Source: an uncultured Bacteroidales bacterium | GTDB lineage: Bacteria; Bacteroidota; Bacteroidia; Bacteroidales; F082 | Assembly: GCA_905233445.1 (NCBI GenBank) | Contig: CAJOEP010000004.1 | Span: forward strand, 87,626-151,625 | Direction: 5' to 3' | DNA length: 64,000 bases | In this document: piece after piece, positions 41,882-51,585 of the stretch | Layout: every line of letters begins with the position of its first letter | How positions within the stretch are numbered: the stretch's first letter is position 1 | Position numbers and translations under genes: made by a program | The notes under the pieces: model-generated | Told to the model about the DNA's origin: nothing | Databases searched by the model: none | Seen by the model: the letters and a program-made list of their open reading frames with translations, nothing else

Positions 41882-43660
41882 TTAGAAGAAGAGGTAACCG
41901 TTGTTCACCACTTTAGCGTTCTCGAACAATGCGTTGTAGGCGTTGTTGGTCACTTTGTTGGTGAAGGTTGATTTCATGCTTGTCTGGAATGAGTTGAAGT
42001 CGGTGTTGCCTGCTGGCGTCGTGCCTGTCACTTTCACCACTGCGTAAGCGTTGCCGCCTTCGATAGGTGCTGAGAACACGCCTTCGTTCATGCCGAGCGC
42101 TGTGCCGCTGATTCTTTCCTCATTACCGAGGCTGCCGAACACGTTGCTGTCGAATGAGATGTTTTCAACGTTGACTTTTTCGCCGTTGAGTTCTTTGATC
42201 ATCTTTTCGTAGTCAGTGCCGTAGGCTTTTGCTTTTTCAGCAATCATCTTGCCTTTCTTCTCCTTGATAATCTGGGTGCTGTGATTCTTGATGAGTTCGT
42301 CGTACGGAGCAAATCCTTCAGGAACGATCTTTGTCAAGACTGCCACGACGTACATGTTTTCAATTGGGAATACCTTTGACATGTCGCCAACCTTTGTGTT
42401 GTCGTCGAAAGCCCAGCGGACGATTTCGCGTGAGTAGTTGATGCCGCTGATTCTGTTGGTGGTCTTTCTGAGTGACTGATAGGTGCGTTTGTTGAGTCCC
42501 AATGTCTCGATGGCGCTGTTGAACTGGTCTGCTGTCTTGTTTTCGGTGACGAATCTGTTCACTTCTGAGAACACCTCTCTGTCGGTGTCTTCACTTGCTG
42601 TGATCTCGCGTTTCACGATAGCGACAGATGCCCAAAGTGTGTCGTTGCGCATTTCTTTTCCAAGGATTCTTGCTGCGTTGAATGCGTCGTTGTTTTCGTA
42701 TGGTCCGAAGACATAGCCGACTTCGTTCTTTGCAATGGCTTCTTCAAGTTCTACCGGGAAAGTAGATGCTTTCACCCATGTGCTGTCGAATGGCGCATCG
42801 GTGTCTGACTGGAGGTTGACAAATTCCTTGAGATTTGTTGTAGCTGCGAAATCTTCTTTGAGGTCTTCGATGTAATTCTTGGCGCTTTCTCTGTCGGCGT
42901 CAGATGGTTTCACTTCGAAAATCACGTAGTCGATGCCGCGCAACTCATCGGTAGGATATTTCTTGTAATATTTGTTGTAGTATTCTCTCTGGTCTTTTTC
43001 TGTCACAACTACTGTTGAGTCAGGGATAGAGATGTAACGGACTGTGTAAACCTCGGCTGTTCTCTTGAGGTTTTTGTTCTCGTTGTATCTGTCGGCCAGT
43101 TTCTTAGGCAGATAATAGCTGTGTGCGAGGAGGCTCTGGTATTTTTCGCCGATTCTTTCTTCTGAAATGAGGTTTTCGATGTTAAGCCACCATTCCTGGA
43201 ACTCGACTGGCATATTATAGAAGTTGTCGAGTGTGTTGATCAGGCTTTCTCTGTCGAACTGACCTTGGGCGTTGGTGAAGTTTCTCGCGATGTATGTATG
43301 CGGTTTTTCGCCGACGATAAGGTCCTGAAGCTCTTCGTCTGATACTGTAAGACCCAATTTCTTGTACTCTTCCTTCATGATGATGTCCTGAATCATCTCG
43401 TTGAGGACGCTTGTGCGGATGTTGAACTCATCGTCGCGAGTGAGGCTGCCCTTGATGCTTTTCTGATAGTTCACCACTTGTGTGACCTTGGCATCAAACT
43501 CCTGATAAGAGATTTTATCGCCGTTCACCACTGCCAAATCGGTGGCTCTTCTTGAACCTGTACTCTTCATCAAGTCGCCTAAAACAAAAGCTAAAAGAGC
43601 TAAACCAATGATAATCACTAAGATACCATAGTGCTGTCTGATTTTTCCAATTGCTGCCAT
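41882..43660 (-). CDS. PpiD/SurA-like periplasmic foldase without a parvulin domain
   Basis: 592 residues, with an N-terminal membrane anchor (YGILVIIIGLALLAFVLGDL) and SurA_N-type chaperone region (NGDKISYQEFDAKVTQVVNY, VLNEMIQDIIMKEEYKKLGL). Bacteroidota homologues usually have ~700 residues with a rotamase domain (ARHILI...GDLGWF). Here RNDTLWASVAIVKREITASE joins the parts that normally flank that domain, so the PPIase core is missing in frame. It should still serve as a chaperone for exported proteins. Last gene of the coaX operon. Confidence 0.82.
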   Translation of the reverse strand: MAAIGKIRQHYGILVIIIGLALLAFVLGDLMKSTGSRRATDLAVVNGDKISYQEFDAKVTQVVNYQKSIKGSLTRDDEFNIRTSVLNEMIQDIIMKEEYKKLGLTVSDEELQDLIVGEKPHTYIARNFTNAQGQFDRESLINTLDNFYNMPVEFQEWWLNIENLISEERIGEKYQSLLAHSYYLPKKLADRYNENKNLKRTAEVYTVRYISIPDSTVVVTEKDQREYYNKYYKKYPTDELRGIDYVIFEVKPSDADRESAKNYIEDLKEDFAATTNLKEFVNLQSDTDAPFDSTWVKASTFPVELEEAIAKNEVGYVFGPYENNDAFNAARILGKEMRNDTLWASVAIVKREITASEDTDREVFSEVNRFVTENKTADQFNSAIETLGLNKRTYQSLRKTTNRISGINYSREIVRWAFDDNTKVGDMSKVFPIENMYVVAVLTKIVPEGFAPYDELIKNHSTQIIKEKKGKMIAEKAKAYGTDYEKMIKELNGEKVNVENISFDSNVFGSLGNEERISGTALGMNEGVFSAPIEGGNAYAVVKVTGTTPAGNTDFNSFQTSMKSTFTNKVTNNAYNALFENAKVVNNGYLFF

Positions 43661-43759
43661 AGTTTTATTTTTTTATTTATTTTTTCTGATAAGAATTTGA
43701 GCCTGCAAATTTACGAAAAATGTCAATACGAACGACAATTTTCTAAAAATAATGCTAAC

Positions 43760-45031
43760 TCATTGATTATTTTTGATTTCCACTTCCTCAAGTTTGGTGT
43801 CGGAGGCTTTAATTATCTTGAAAAGGTAGTTTCCGATGGATATTTCTTCGCCTGTTTGCGGAATACTTTCGTGATAATGAATGATATAACCTGCCAGAGT
43901 TTCGTAGTCGTCCGACTCCGGGAAGTCGTATTTATATGTCTTGTTAAGGTAGTCGATTTCCAGTCTGGCCGAGAAAATCCTGTCGTTTTCGTCGATGGTT
44001 TTTTCGATATCGTCTTCCTCGTCGTATTCGTCTTCTATTTCTCCAAAAATCTCTTCCACGAGGTCTTCGGTGGTGATGATGCCTGCTGTTCCGCCGAATT
44101 CATCGACAACGACGGCGATGCTCTGGCGTTTTTTCGAGAGTCGTTTCAGCAGGTCCTGCGCTCCGTAAGTCTCTGGATAGAACTCGATCTGGCGCACTTT
44201 TTCCCTGATGCTGTCGCCTCCGTGTAGCAGGTCGTTGATGTGGATATATCCGATGATATTGTCGATATTGTCTTCATACACAAGGATTTTGGAGTGTTTT
44301 GTCTCTTCAAAAATCCTTTTCACCTCGTCCATGCTCTCGTTTATTTCGATGGCTTGTATTTCGTTGCGCGGCTGCATGCATTCGCGGAGCTTGACTGTTT
44401 GAAAGTCAAGGGCGTTTTGAAAAAGTTCTATACCTTGTTGGATATCTTCGTCTTCTTCGTTAGGGTCGGCGTATTCTTTGAGATAGTCGTTCAGGTCAAC
44501 GGGCGTGAGTTTGTAGTCTTCCGGTGTTATTTCTATTCGGAAGATATATTTGATGATGAGTTCAGATAGACCTATGTATATGAATATCAATGGGTAAAGT
44601 ATGATATATACTATCATCATCGGGAGGGCCATCACGTTCATCAGTTTGTTTGGGTTGATGCGGAAGAGGGCTTTGGGGATGAATTCGGCCACAAGGAGCA
44701 CCACTAATGTAGAGATAATTGTTTGGCAGAGCAGTACTACAAATTCGTTGTTGAGGGCATCGGGGAGGATTGATCTTATCGGGTCGCCGAGCAGGATGGC
44801 CATGTAGATGCCATATACCACGTTGGCGATGTTGTTTCCGATGAGGATGCAACCCATGAACTGCGCCTGGTGTTTCACGAAGTTGTTAATGAGCTTTGCC
44901 GAGAAGCGTTTTTTCTTAAGGTCGAGTTCCAGTTTCAGGCGGTTGGAGCTGACAAAAGATATTTCGACGCCTGAGAATAGCGCCGAAAACAGCAGTGATA
45001 CTATGATAACGATCCAGTTATTCATCCTCAT
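43760..45031 (-). CDS. CNNM/CBS-domain membrane protein (GldE / CorC-HlyC type)
   Basis: 423 residues. N-terminal CNNM membrane domain (SLLFSALFSGVEISFVSSNR, MGCILIGNNIANVVYGIYMA), two CBS domains at about 200-320 (LRECMQPRNEIQAIEI, ILVYEDNIDNIIGYIHINDL) and a C-terminal CorC_HlyC domain (about 340-423). Related proteins export Mg2+/Co2+ or act in gliding motility. It overlaps the lptC gene by 14 bases, so they are coupled. Confidence 0.88.
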   Translation of the reverse strand: MRMNNWIVIIVSLLFSALFSGVEISFVSSNRLKLELDLKKKRFSAKLINNFVKHQAQFMGCILIGNNIANVVYGIYMAILLGDPIRSILPDALNNEFVVLLCQTIISTLVVLLVAEFIPKALFRINPNKLMNVMALPMMIVYIILYPLIFIYIGLSELIIKYIFRIEITPEDYKLTPVDLNDYLKEYADPNEEDEDIQQGIELFQNALDFQTVKLRECMQPRNEIQAIEINESMDEVKRIFEETKHSKILVYEDNIDNIIGYIHINDLLHGGDSIREKVRQIEFYPETYGAQDLLKRLSKKRQSIAVVVDEFGGTAGIITTEDLVEEIFGEIEDEYDEEDDIEKTIDENDRIFSARLEIDYLNKTYKYDFPESDDYETLAGYIIHYHESIPQTGEEISIGNYLFKIIKASDTKLEEVEIKNNQ

Positions 45032-45587
45032 TCAACTCAATAGTTGCCCTGATTCCGAAAATCTCGCGTCTCGAGAAGTCTTCGTTGGCTATCATGCTGT
45101 CGCCGATGATGATTTTGTCGGGGCTGGTGATTTTCACCAGTGTGCCGGTGTAGATTTTTTTTGTTTTCTGGTTCCACACCAGGTTTTCTGTTTCCAGCAT
45201 CTCTTCCGTGGAGAGGTTTTTCACTACCACGTTGTATTGGGCATATACAAGTTCTTTTTTCTCGTAGTTGACGCCGTAATCGCCTTTAATCATTGATGTT
45301 GGCGTGGTGTCGCCGCTGTCGTACACATAGGCGATGAAGCCTTTGGGGAACTCCAGTTTTGAGCTGTCGGCGTCGTCGAGGCTACGCATCACAGGTGCTG
45401 ACAGTCGAGCCACCAGCATGCCCGAGTCGCTGCGTTCGACGACCACATTGTAGGCGGTCAAGCCCGAGATGGTGTCGTAATCGACGAACTGTTTGACTTT
45501 TTCTATCGGGTTTTCACAAGAAAACAACATCATAACAAGATGTGCTATGATGTTGATTTCCAATACTATATAAATCAGTCTTTTCAA
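45018..45587 (-). CDS. lptC: LPS export protein LptC
   Basis: 189 residues with an N-terminal anchor ending LFSC and an LptC/OstA-type beta-jellyroll: YDTISGLTAYNVVVERSDSG, GKIYTGTLV-like TKKIYTGTLVKITSPDKII, GDSMIANEDFSRREIFGI. It takes lipopolysaccharide from the LptBFG transporter and passes it to LptA. Overlaps neighbouring genes on both sides. Confidence 0.85.
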   Translation of the reverse strand: MKRLIYIVLEINIIAHLVMMLFSCENPIEKVKQFVDYDTISGLTAYNVVVERSDSGMLVARLSAPVMRSLDDADSSKLEFPKGFIAYVYDSGDTTPTSMIKGDYGVNYEKKELVYAQYNVVVKNLSTEEMLETENLVWNQKTKKIYTGTLVKITSPDKIIIGDSMIANEDFSRREIFGIRATIELNEDE

Positions 45588-46939
45588 TTATTCGAGAATC
45601 TTGCCTTTGTGGTTTCGTTAATCCAGCATTCTACCTGGTATTCGTCGCCTTCAAAAACGTTGTAGAAGAATGCGTCTTCGCTTGTTGGGAAGAGCTTCGA
45701 GTATTCTCTAATCATTTCGTTGGCTTTTGATGCTATTGACGGGTCAACGGCCTTGGCTTTTGCGAACTGGTCGACTGCTGCCCAGTACACTGATTTTGCC
45801 TGCAATGGGTTGGCGTTGCATTCTTTGCTGCATGTTGCGTAGAGGTATCCGATGATCATGTATGGCTCGCCGTCGTTTTTATCGAGTTCGATGGCTCTTC
45901 TGGCGTATGTGCGGCCCTGTTCGCCTCTGCCTTCTTTCAGCATGATCTGTGCGAGATACTTATATGCTTGTTGTGCCGATTTGACATCTTGCGACTTTGT
46001 AGCTTCGAGAAGATAGCTTGTAGCCTTGCTGTATTCCTGATCGACGAGGTATCTCTTGCCGATGAAGTAGGCTGACTCAGGTGAAGGGTTGAGTTTATGC
46101 AGTTTGATGGCGACGGCCAGATAGAGGTCGGTTTTGTCGCAGTTTCTTGCTGAGAGTGTTGTAGCGATTTTGTTAAGCAGCTCTACGTTGTCGGGGTCGG
46201 CGTCGAACTTCTTCTGATAGATGCGGACGAGGTCCTCGCAGTTGGCGTAAGGTTGCACCATGCCTTCGAGGTTTTCCTTTGTTTGGGTATAGTAACCGAG
46301 TTGTTTCTCTGCGTCTTTCTCGGTGCTGCCTTCAGCGTATTTGACGTTGATATTGTATTCAACGATGTCCATCAGGCGGCTGTATTCTTCGATGATGAGT
46401 GACTCGTCGATTTTGCCTGCTTTAGCCATGTTGATTGTCGTTGAGAAATAGCCGTCGATGAAGCCGTAGTTGGCGTTGTTGCCTTCGATGTCGATGGCGT
46501 CTTTCAAGGCGTTGTAAGCCTGCTCCATACGTGTTGGGTAAGCCATAAGGTCGAGACCCATACGTCCTTTGATGTTGCCGACTTGGTTGCCTTCTTTAGT
46601 CTTTGGAAAATACTGGATACGTGCTTCATATACCATTACGAGGGTATCGATGTATTTCTCTTTCAAAGCTGGGTCTTTAGTGCTTTTTATGAGTGCGTTG
46701 TTCACGATTTTTGTTCCATCGGTCAGTGTTCTCAATTTGTATCCAGGGCAGTTGATAAACACTCTTCTCCATGCCTGAATCATTGTCGGGTTGGCTGATT
46801 CAGGAGTAGGTTTCTTTTCCCATTGTTTGAATGCCTCTCTATAGACAGAGATGTCGGCGTCACATTCTGAATCTTGTGCGAATGCCAGTGATGACATGCA
46901 TAAAATTGCTCCTACGAATAAAAATTTTCTTAATTTCAT
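45584..46939 (-). CDS. exported TPR-repeat protein
   Basis: 451 residues. Signal peptide MKLRKFLFVGAILCMSSLAF ending AQ, then tetratricopeptide-type helical repeats (for example YFIGKRYLVDQEYSKATSYL, AYKYLAQIMLKEGRGEQGRT, PYMIIGYLYATCSKECNANP). Conserved in this Bacteroidota operon; thought to help outer-membrane biogenesis, though not shown. Four bases overlap with lptC. Confidence 0.82.
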   Translation of the reverse strand: MKLRKFLFVGAILCMSSLAFAQDSECDADISVYREAFKQWEKKPTPESANPTMIQAWRRVFINCPGYKLRTLTDGTKIVNNALIKSTKDPALKEKYIDTLVMVYEARIQYFPKTKEGNQVGNIKGRMGLDLMAYPTRMEQAYNALKDAIDIEGNNANYGFIDGYFSTTINMAKAGKIDESLIIEEYSRLMDIVEYNINVKYAEGSTEKDAEKQLGYYTQTKENLEGMVQPYANCEDLVRIYQKKFDADPDNVELLNKIATTLSARNCDKTDLYLAVAIKLHKLNPSPESAYFIGKRYLVDQEYSKATSYLLEATKSQDVKSAQQAYKYLAQIMLKEGRGEQGRTYARRAIELDKNDGEPYMIIGYLYATCSKECNANPLQAKSVYWAAVDQFAKAKAVDPSIASKANEMIREYSKLFPTSEDAFFYNVFEGDEYQVECWINETTKARFSNN

Positions 46940-46957
46940 GTCTCAAAATATTTTTAA

Positions 46958-48244
46958 TTACTTATATCTTCTTTTTATAAACCATCTGTCGCGCAGTGAT
47001 ATGCCGAATGATATGTTGAAATATGATTCTTCTATGAGGTTGTTTTTTACGGTTCCCATTTTTCCGAATTCGAATGCGAAGTTGAGCATTGTCATGGCGC
47101 GAGTGATTGGCAGGCTGAGGCCGAGTGTTACGCCATACTTATTAATAGATGTGCCGTAGATGTTGAAGAACGTCTTGTCGTAATGGAAGCCTGCGCGGTA
47201 AGTTATTTTACGCAGATAGCTGGAGACGCTGGTGTTGAACGGGGTATAGCAGCCACCAATGGCCACGTTCCACGAGTTTTGCAGTGAGTCGCTGACGCCG
47301 TTCATGCTGAATGCTTCCCAGTTGCTCCAGTTGAAGTCGATTCCGAGCAGCCAGCGGTTGTTTTTTTGCAATGTGATGCCTGCGCCGGCGCTTTGTGGGT
47401 ATTTGACTTTAACTCTTTCGTTTTTAATATAGAGTATGGTGTCGATGGGTGTCTCGGTTAATGAGCCGTAACCTTTGAACATCGTGCGTACGAACACGTC
47501 GCGGTGGGCGTTCATGTTTGCCGGTATGCCGTAGGTGGCTCCGAAAGTTATGGTGTAGTCGTCTTTAAGCTGTTGTTGGTAGATGAGACCCAAGTCGAAA
47601 GTCAAGTCATTGAAACTCAGGTTGATAGTACGTTTTTCGTTATGGAAATGGATGTTATCCGGAAAATATAAAGTTGTAGCATCGGTGACATTTCCGAAGA
47701 TATAGTTTAATTTGAATCCCAGTGCCAGTCCTTTATAAATCTTGAATCCGCTTGCCCAGTACATTTTGTTGAGTCCGCCAGTTCCTTCATAGTCGATGCT
47801 GTACGGATATTGGAAGTCGAAGTCTGCTGTTGACGTGTAGGCTCTGTTGCTGTAAGGTGCCACTCCGATGCCCATTTTGAGCCATTTTGTCACGCCGAAG
47901 CCGAGGTCAAAATAATCGAATGAGGCGTTTGAGCCTTTTTCGGATGCGTTAGAGGTTCGGTAGGTGACGTATTTCATATAGAATCCAGCGTCGAAGAGGA
48001 ATGTCAGTGAGTCCATCATGGCGTAGGATGCTGGGTTGGAGTTGTTTAGTAAGTACTTGTCGGTCATGGCGTTACTAATGCCGCCCATACCTTGCATGAG
48101 GGTGTTTGTGCGGTTTTTTTGCATTGTTCCCAGACCGAATCTTGAGTATGGGGAGGCTATGTCAGCTTGTGCAAAAACGCCGCCTGCCATGACGAAAATC
48201 ATGGTGACCAAAAGCAGTGTTTTATGTAACTTATTGATTGTCAT
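46958..48244 (-). CDS. outer-membrane barrel protein of the coaX operon
   Basis: 428 residues with signal peptide (LVTMIFVMAGGVFAQ) and alternating strands typical of a FadL/PorV-like barrel: ADIASPYSRFGLGTMQKNRT, NSNPASYAMMDSLTFLFDAG, TYRAGFHYDKTFFNIYG. Ends in a terminal barrel strand with basic tail. Position between coaX and the TPR gene is conserved in Bacteroidota. Overlaps coaX by 14 bases. Confidence 0.82.
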   Translation of the reverse strand: MTINKLHKTLLLVTMIFVMAGGVFAQADIASPYSRFGLGTMQKNRTNTLMQGMGGISNAMTDKYLLNNSNPASYAMMDSLTFLFDAGFYMKYVTYRTSNASEKGSNASFDYFDLGFGVTKWLKMGIGVAPYSNRAYTSTADFDFQYPYSIDYEGTGGLNKMYWASGFKIYKGLALGFKLNYIFGNVTDATTLYFPDNIHFHNEKRTINLSFNDLTFDLGLIYQQQLKDDYTITFGATYGIPANMNAHRDVFVRTMFKGYGSLTETPIDTILYIKNERVKVKYPQSAGAGITLQKNNRWLLGIDFNWSNWEAFSMNGVSDSLQNSWNVAIGGCYTPFNTSVSSYLRKITYRAGFHYDKTFFNIYGTSINKYGVTLGLSLPITRAMTMLNFAFEFGKMGTVKNNLIEESYFNISFGISLRDRWFIKRRYK

Positions 48245-48962
48245 TATATTTTAAAATCAATCTTAAGCCGTTAAACATAAAATTTGAACTTGCAAAGATA
48301 CAATTTTCTAACTTATTTTGCAAGAAAATATTGTCACCTCCTGATATAAAAACGTTTAAGTTGTTGAATTTCAATGAGTAAAGTCTGATAAATTCTTTTA
48401 TTTCGTATAAAACTCCGAGTTGCACGCCGCTTTGTAGGCATTCCACGGTGTCGTTGCAGATGATTTTAAGTTCGTCATATGTTGGTGTGCAGAGAGGCAG
48501 GAGTGCGGTATGTTCGTGCATGGCTTTGAAGCGCAGTTGCATTCCTGGGCTGATGGGGCCTCCGAGGTGTTGGTCGTCGTCGGTGAGGATGTCGTAGGTG
48601 ATGCAGGTGCCTATGTCGATAACGAGGCTGTTTTGGTGCGGACGTTCGGCGAAGGCTGCTGCCACGAGTGCGAGGCGGTCGGGGCCTATTTTACCTTTCT
48701 CGTTGTAAGTGAGAGAGAAAGGCAATTTGGTTTCGTATGAGAGCACTGTTGTGTCGATGTTTTCGAGTTGTGCGAGGCACTCATTTATTTTTCCGTTGAC
48801 GGAGGAGATTATACCTTTATTAATGTAGGGGTGTTTTTTCAGAAGTTGTTTTAAGTCATCTGAAAGCGGGTCAAAAAAATTGGTTTCGACGATGATATTA
48901 TCGTTGAAGACGGCGTATTTGGCCTTAGTGTTGCCGATGTCGATAGTTAAAATCTCGTTCAT
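48231..48962 (-). CDS. coaX: type III pantothenate kinase
   Basis: 243 residues from the ATG at 48962. ASKHA fold: phosphate-1 MNEILTIDIGNTKAKYAVFN, GPDRLALVAAAF (substrate site), phosphate-2 SLVIDIGTCITYDIL, and PGMQLRFKAMHEHTALL. First step of coenzyme A synthesis. A frame extending 32 codons upstream runs through a heptanucleotide repeat and is unlikely to be coding. First gene of a six-gene operon. Confidence 0.93.
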   Translation of the reverse strand: MNEILTIDIGNTKAKYAVFNDNIIVETNFFDPLSDDLKQLLKKHPYINKGIISSVNGKINECLAQLENIDTTVLSYETKLPFSLTYNEKGKIGPDRLALVAAAFAERPHQNSLVIDIGTCITYDILTDDDQHLGGPISPGMQLRFKAMHEHTALLPLCTPTYDELKIICNDTVECLQSGVQLGVLYEIKEFIRLYSLKFNNLNVFISGGDNIFLQNKLENCIFASSNFMFNGLRLILKYNDNQ

Positions 48963-48996
48963 TTGTATGATTATCAGGGTGCAAAAGTAGTAAAAA

Positions 48997-49017
48997 GTTT
49001 GGAGTTTGGAGTTTGGA
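48997..49017. repeat. heptanucleotide tandem repeat upstream of coaX
   Basis: Three perfect units of gtttgga, about 35 bases before the coaX start on the minus strand. Same unit length as repeats at 15815 and 21531, different sequence. Confidence 0.8.
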
Positions 49018-49198
49018 ATTTGAAGTTTTTTTTTATTTTGTTCGTAATTAGTTGTCATTTTTCAGCTGCCACCTTTCTTCGAAAGCTGAAGGCTGAAAAA
49101 TTGACAACGTTTTCTGTGAAATCTGCGTGAGAATATGGGAAAAACATGTCTTGACAAAAATTTTTTCAAAAAAATGTTGTGTGTATAAAAAAATGTTG

Positions 49199-49206
49199 TA
49201 ATTTTG
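49199..49206 (+). promoter_or_regulatory. tRNA-Phe promoter
   Basis: TAATTTTG with a TTG-type -33 region upstream in ttgtgtgtataaaaaaatg; start near 49213. Confidence 0.6.
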
Positions 49207-49223
49207 CAGCCTGAAACTAAAGG

Positions 49224-49296
<73 letters not shown>

Positions 49297-49302
49297 CGGA
49301 GC

Positions 49303-49341
49303 AAAATGCTAATCGAAAGAAAATCAATCGGTTAGCATTTT
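49303..49341 (+). terminator. terminator after tRNA-Phe
   Basis: Arms aaaatgctaa (49303-49312) and ttagcatttt (49332-49341), then TTTTATTTTT. Confidence 0.75.
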
Positions 49342-49456
49342 TTATTTTTAAACCATGTCCGCAACCGTGTCCGCAAATTGATTTTTCGTCTGTAATTGGT
49401 ATTATGGAAGCATTACGAGATGAAAAATTTTTTATCTTTGTAAAATTTTTTTAGAC

Positions 49457-50581
49457 ATGATGAATCTTCAGAGCATTATTAAGGATTTGAGTAAAGTCGT
49501 CGCCGATAATATGGCGTTTGAAGAGAAATGGGCTGTTTTACAAAATACGTATAAAACAATAAAAGAAGACCTAAATCTGTTTCTGGGAGTCTTTGATAAG
49601 GAAATAGAGAACTGGAGCGTTGAAGATAGCCTATCTGTAAACTCTGACATGATGACGATAATGTCAACTAAGAAGGTGTTTAAAAGAATTTGCGCTTATT
49701 TTGATGAACAAAATAAAAAACATGATGAGGCAAATCAGAGGTATGATATTTACATCAAATTGAGAAAGAGTACTTCTGTAATGGTAAGTGTGCTTCAAAA
49801 AGCGATAGCTTTAAACGTGCTGTATATTGACGATTTTTCAGAAGAGTCCAAAGGTATTGCACACAAGCTAAACTCATGTAATGCGCATCCGATGGAGTTC
49901 AATACAATATTGAGTATTTGTGATTTATTTGTAAGTCTCCGCAATGATGGATTGCTCGATAATGATAATCTTCCAAGAGAGTTTTTTGAATCGTATGATA
50001 TTATGCTAAACTCGAAAGAATTCATTGCCAAACATAGCATTGAATGTGATTATTATGAAGAGTTTTTATACCTCATGGACCAACCGTACTGCAATTTGTT
50101 TTTGAAAGAGAGAAACGATTCAAGATGGACGGATAACGCTGTAGGTTTTGTAGATTATTTTCAGAAAATATTGATTCTTATAGCAATAAAGCATTATTCA
50201 TCATTCAGAAATATCGAAATTGAGACAGATGTCTTGGTTATATTTAAACCTCTAGGGATTTACAATAATGAAAATTTGTGGCGAGAATGGTATGGGATTT
50301 TGTCTGATTCTGGCGTTTTCGCTAAAAAATACTTGGAGTTTTTTGAATTTATCACATTGATATGTAACGTAAACGGATTAAACGATTTTTATCAACAAGG
50401 AGGAAATAAAACCAAAATCAGGTATTTCCTTTATAAACTACGTAAGAACCATGTGTTTGACGACGATTGGTACAATGAAGTATTAAAGGAATTGAATTTG
50501 GATAATACACAGATGAGCAAGTCGGAACCAGGAGATGATTTTAAGGGTAAGTTTGGTAAACGTAATATGTTATATCGTTAG
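49457..50581 (+). CDS. uncharacterised helical protein
   Basis: 374 residues, soluble, mostly helical with coiled-coil stretches (MNLQSIIKDLSKVVADNMAF, YFDEQNKKHDEANQRYDIYI). A promoter TATCTTTG (49433-49440) is 17 bases before the start. AT-rich, likely acquired. It faces the convergent gene at 50597, 15 bases away. Family not recognised. Confidence 0.65.
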   Translation: MMNLQSIIKDLSKVVADNMAFEEKWAVLQNTYKTIKEDLNLFLGVFDKEIENWSVEDSLSVNSDMMTIMSTKKVFKRICAYFDEQNKKHDEANQRYDIYIKLRKSTSVMVSVLQKAIALNVLYIDDFSEESKGIAHKLNSCNAHPMEFNTILSICDLFVSLRNDGLLDNDNLPREFFESYDIMLNSKEFIAKHSIECDYYEEFLYLMDQPYCNLFLKERNDSRWTDNAVGFVDYFQKILILIAIKHYSSFRNIEIETDVLVIFKPLGIYNNENLWREWYGILSDSGVFAKKYLEFFEFITLICNVNGLNDFYQQGGNKTKIRYFLYKLRKNHVFDDDWYNEVLKELNLDNTQMSKSEPGDDFKGKFGKRNMLYR

Positions 50582-50596
50582 ATACGGTTATTATCA

Positions 50597-51529
50597 TTAA
50601 TAGGGTAGGATGTTGGATAGGATGGATAATTGTTCTCCAAAGAATAAATTTGGATTTATTTCATAATCCCAATTGGTAGCCTTGTTAATGATGTAATAAT
50701 TGAGCTTTTGTTCAAGTGTTGTGGGAATATCGAAAGAAAGATCACCAGATTCTTCACTAACGATAATTTCATCGACATACGGCATTACATCGGATTTTTT
50801 TGCCAACTCTCGAACTTCTTCAAGTATATCGTCGTTTGGACGCAAGTCTATTATATTATTAAGCAATTTAATAATAGAGAGATCTATCGTTTTTACGATA
50901 TTTTCTATATTTAAAGAGTCTTCTTTATATGATTTGTTTAAAATTTGGTTTTTCTTTACTGCTACGGCTGTTTGTAATAACTTTTTAAAGGGTTCGGTGA
51001 TACTATCAAAATCCATAGTCGAAAACATTAGGGCATAATAAAACGCAAATTTTCCGCATGTCACAGTATTATAATTAGATTGCCTGATCGTTTCGATGAA
51101 ATCCTTTTCGTTACTTCCCTTCATCACTATATTCTGTAAATAAAACAAATTATCAGGATTGATGCCATCAATTTTTGTTAAACAGAACTTAATATAATTT
51201 GGAGGAAGTTTTTTTAGATTATAATAGGTCTGTTCATTACTTTGAACCTCGACATTAGCAATGTCATCATATGTTGCAAGTTTGTCTGGTGCAACATGAG
51301 TCTTAAGATATTCATCATAAATATTCATTACAGGAATAAATACTGTCTGCGTAAAAGCGGTTAAAATGGAATATTTAAAAAGTGCCTCGGCAATCAACTT
51401 GTTGTCATCAGGTGTTGATAATTCAAGTTTTGCCGCAATTCCATCAATACTCATTTTATATAAATTGATAAATTGATTTGGATTGTTATTGAGGTCATCT
51501 AATAAATTGAAATCATCAGGTTTTTCCAT
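50597..51529 (-). CDS. uncharacterised soluble protein
   Basis: 310 residues, helical, acidic N-terminus (MEKPDDFNLLDDLNNNPNQF), with a long aromatic-poor central part (KNQILNKSYKEDSLNIENIV). No motif recognised; not membrane-bound. Convergent with the preceding gene, and AT-rich like it. Promoter not evident beyond an AT tract. Confidence 0.6.
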   Translation of the reverse strand: MEKPDDFNLLDDLNNNPNQFINLYKMSIDGIAAKLELSTPDDNKLIAEALFKYSILTAFTQTVFIPVMNIYDEYLKTHVAPDKLATYDDIANVEVQSNEQTYYNLKKLPPNYIKFCLTKIDGINPDNLFYLQNIVMKGSNEKDFIETIRQSNYNTVTCGKFAFYYALMFSTMDFDSITEPFKKLLQTAVAVKKNQILNKSYKEDSLNIENIVKTIDLSIIKLLNNIIDLRPNDDILEEVRELAKKSDVMPYVDEIIVSEESGDLSFDIPTTLEQKLNYYIINKATNWDYEINPNLFFGEQLSILSNILPY

Positions 51530-51585
51530 GCTTTTGTATTTAATTTTGCAAATATAACAAAATTTTTATTATGGGTCTTTAGTTT

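Noticed and set aside
48963..49058. 32-codon N-terminal extension of coaX
   Set aside because: It runs through a heptanucleotide repeat and lacks similarity to CoaX, which starts at MNEILTIDIGN.
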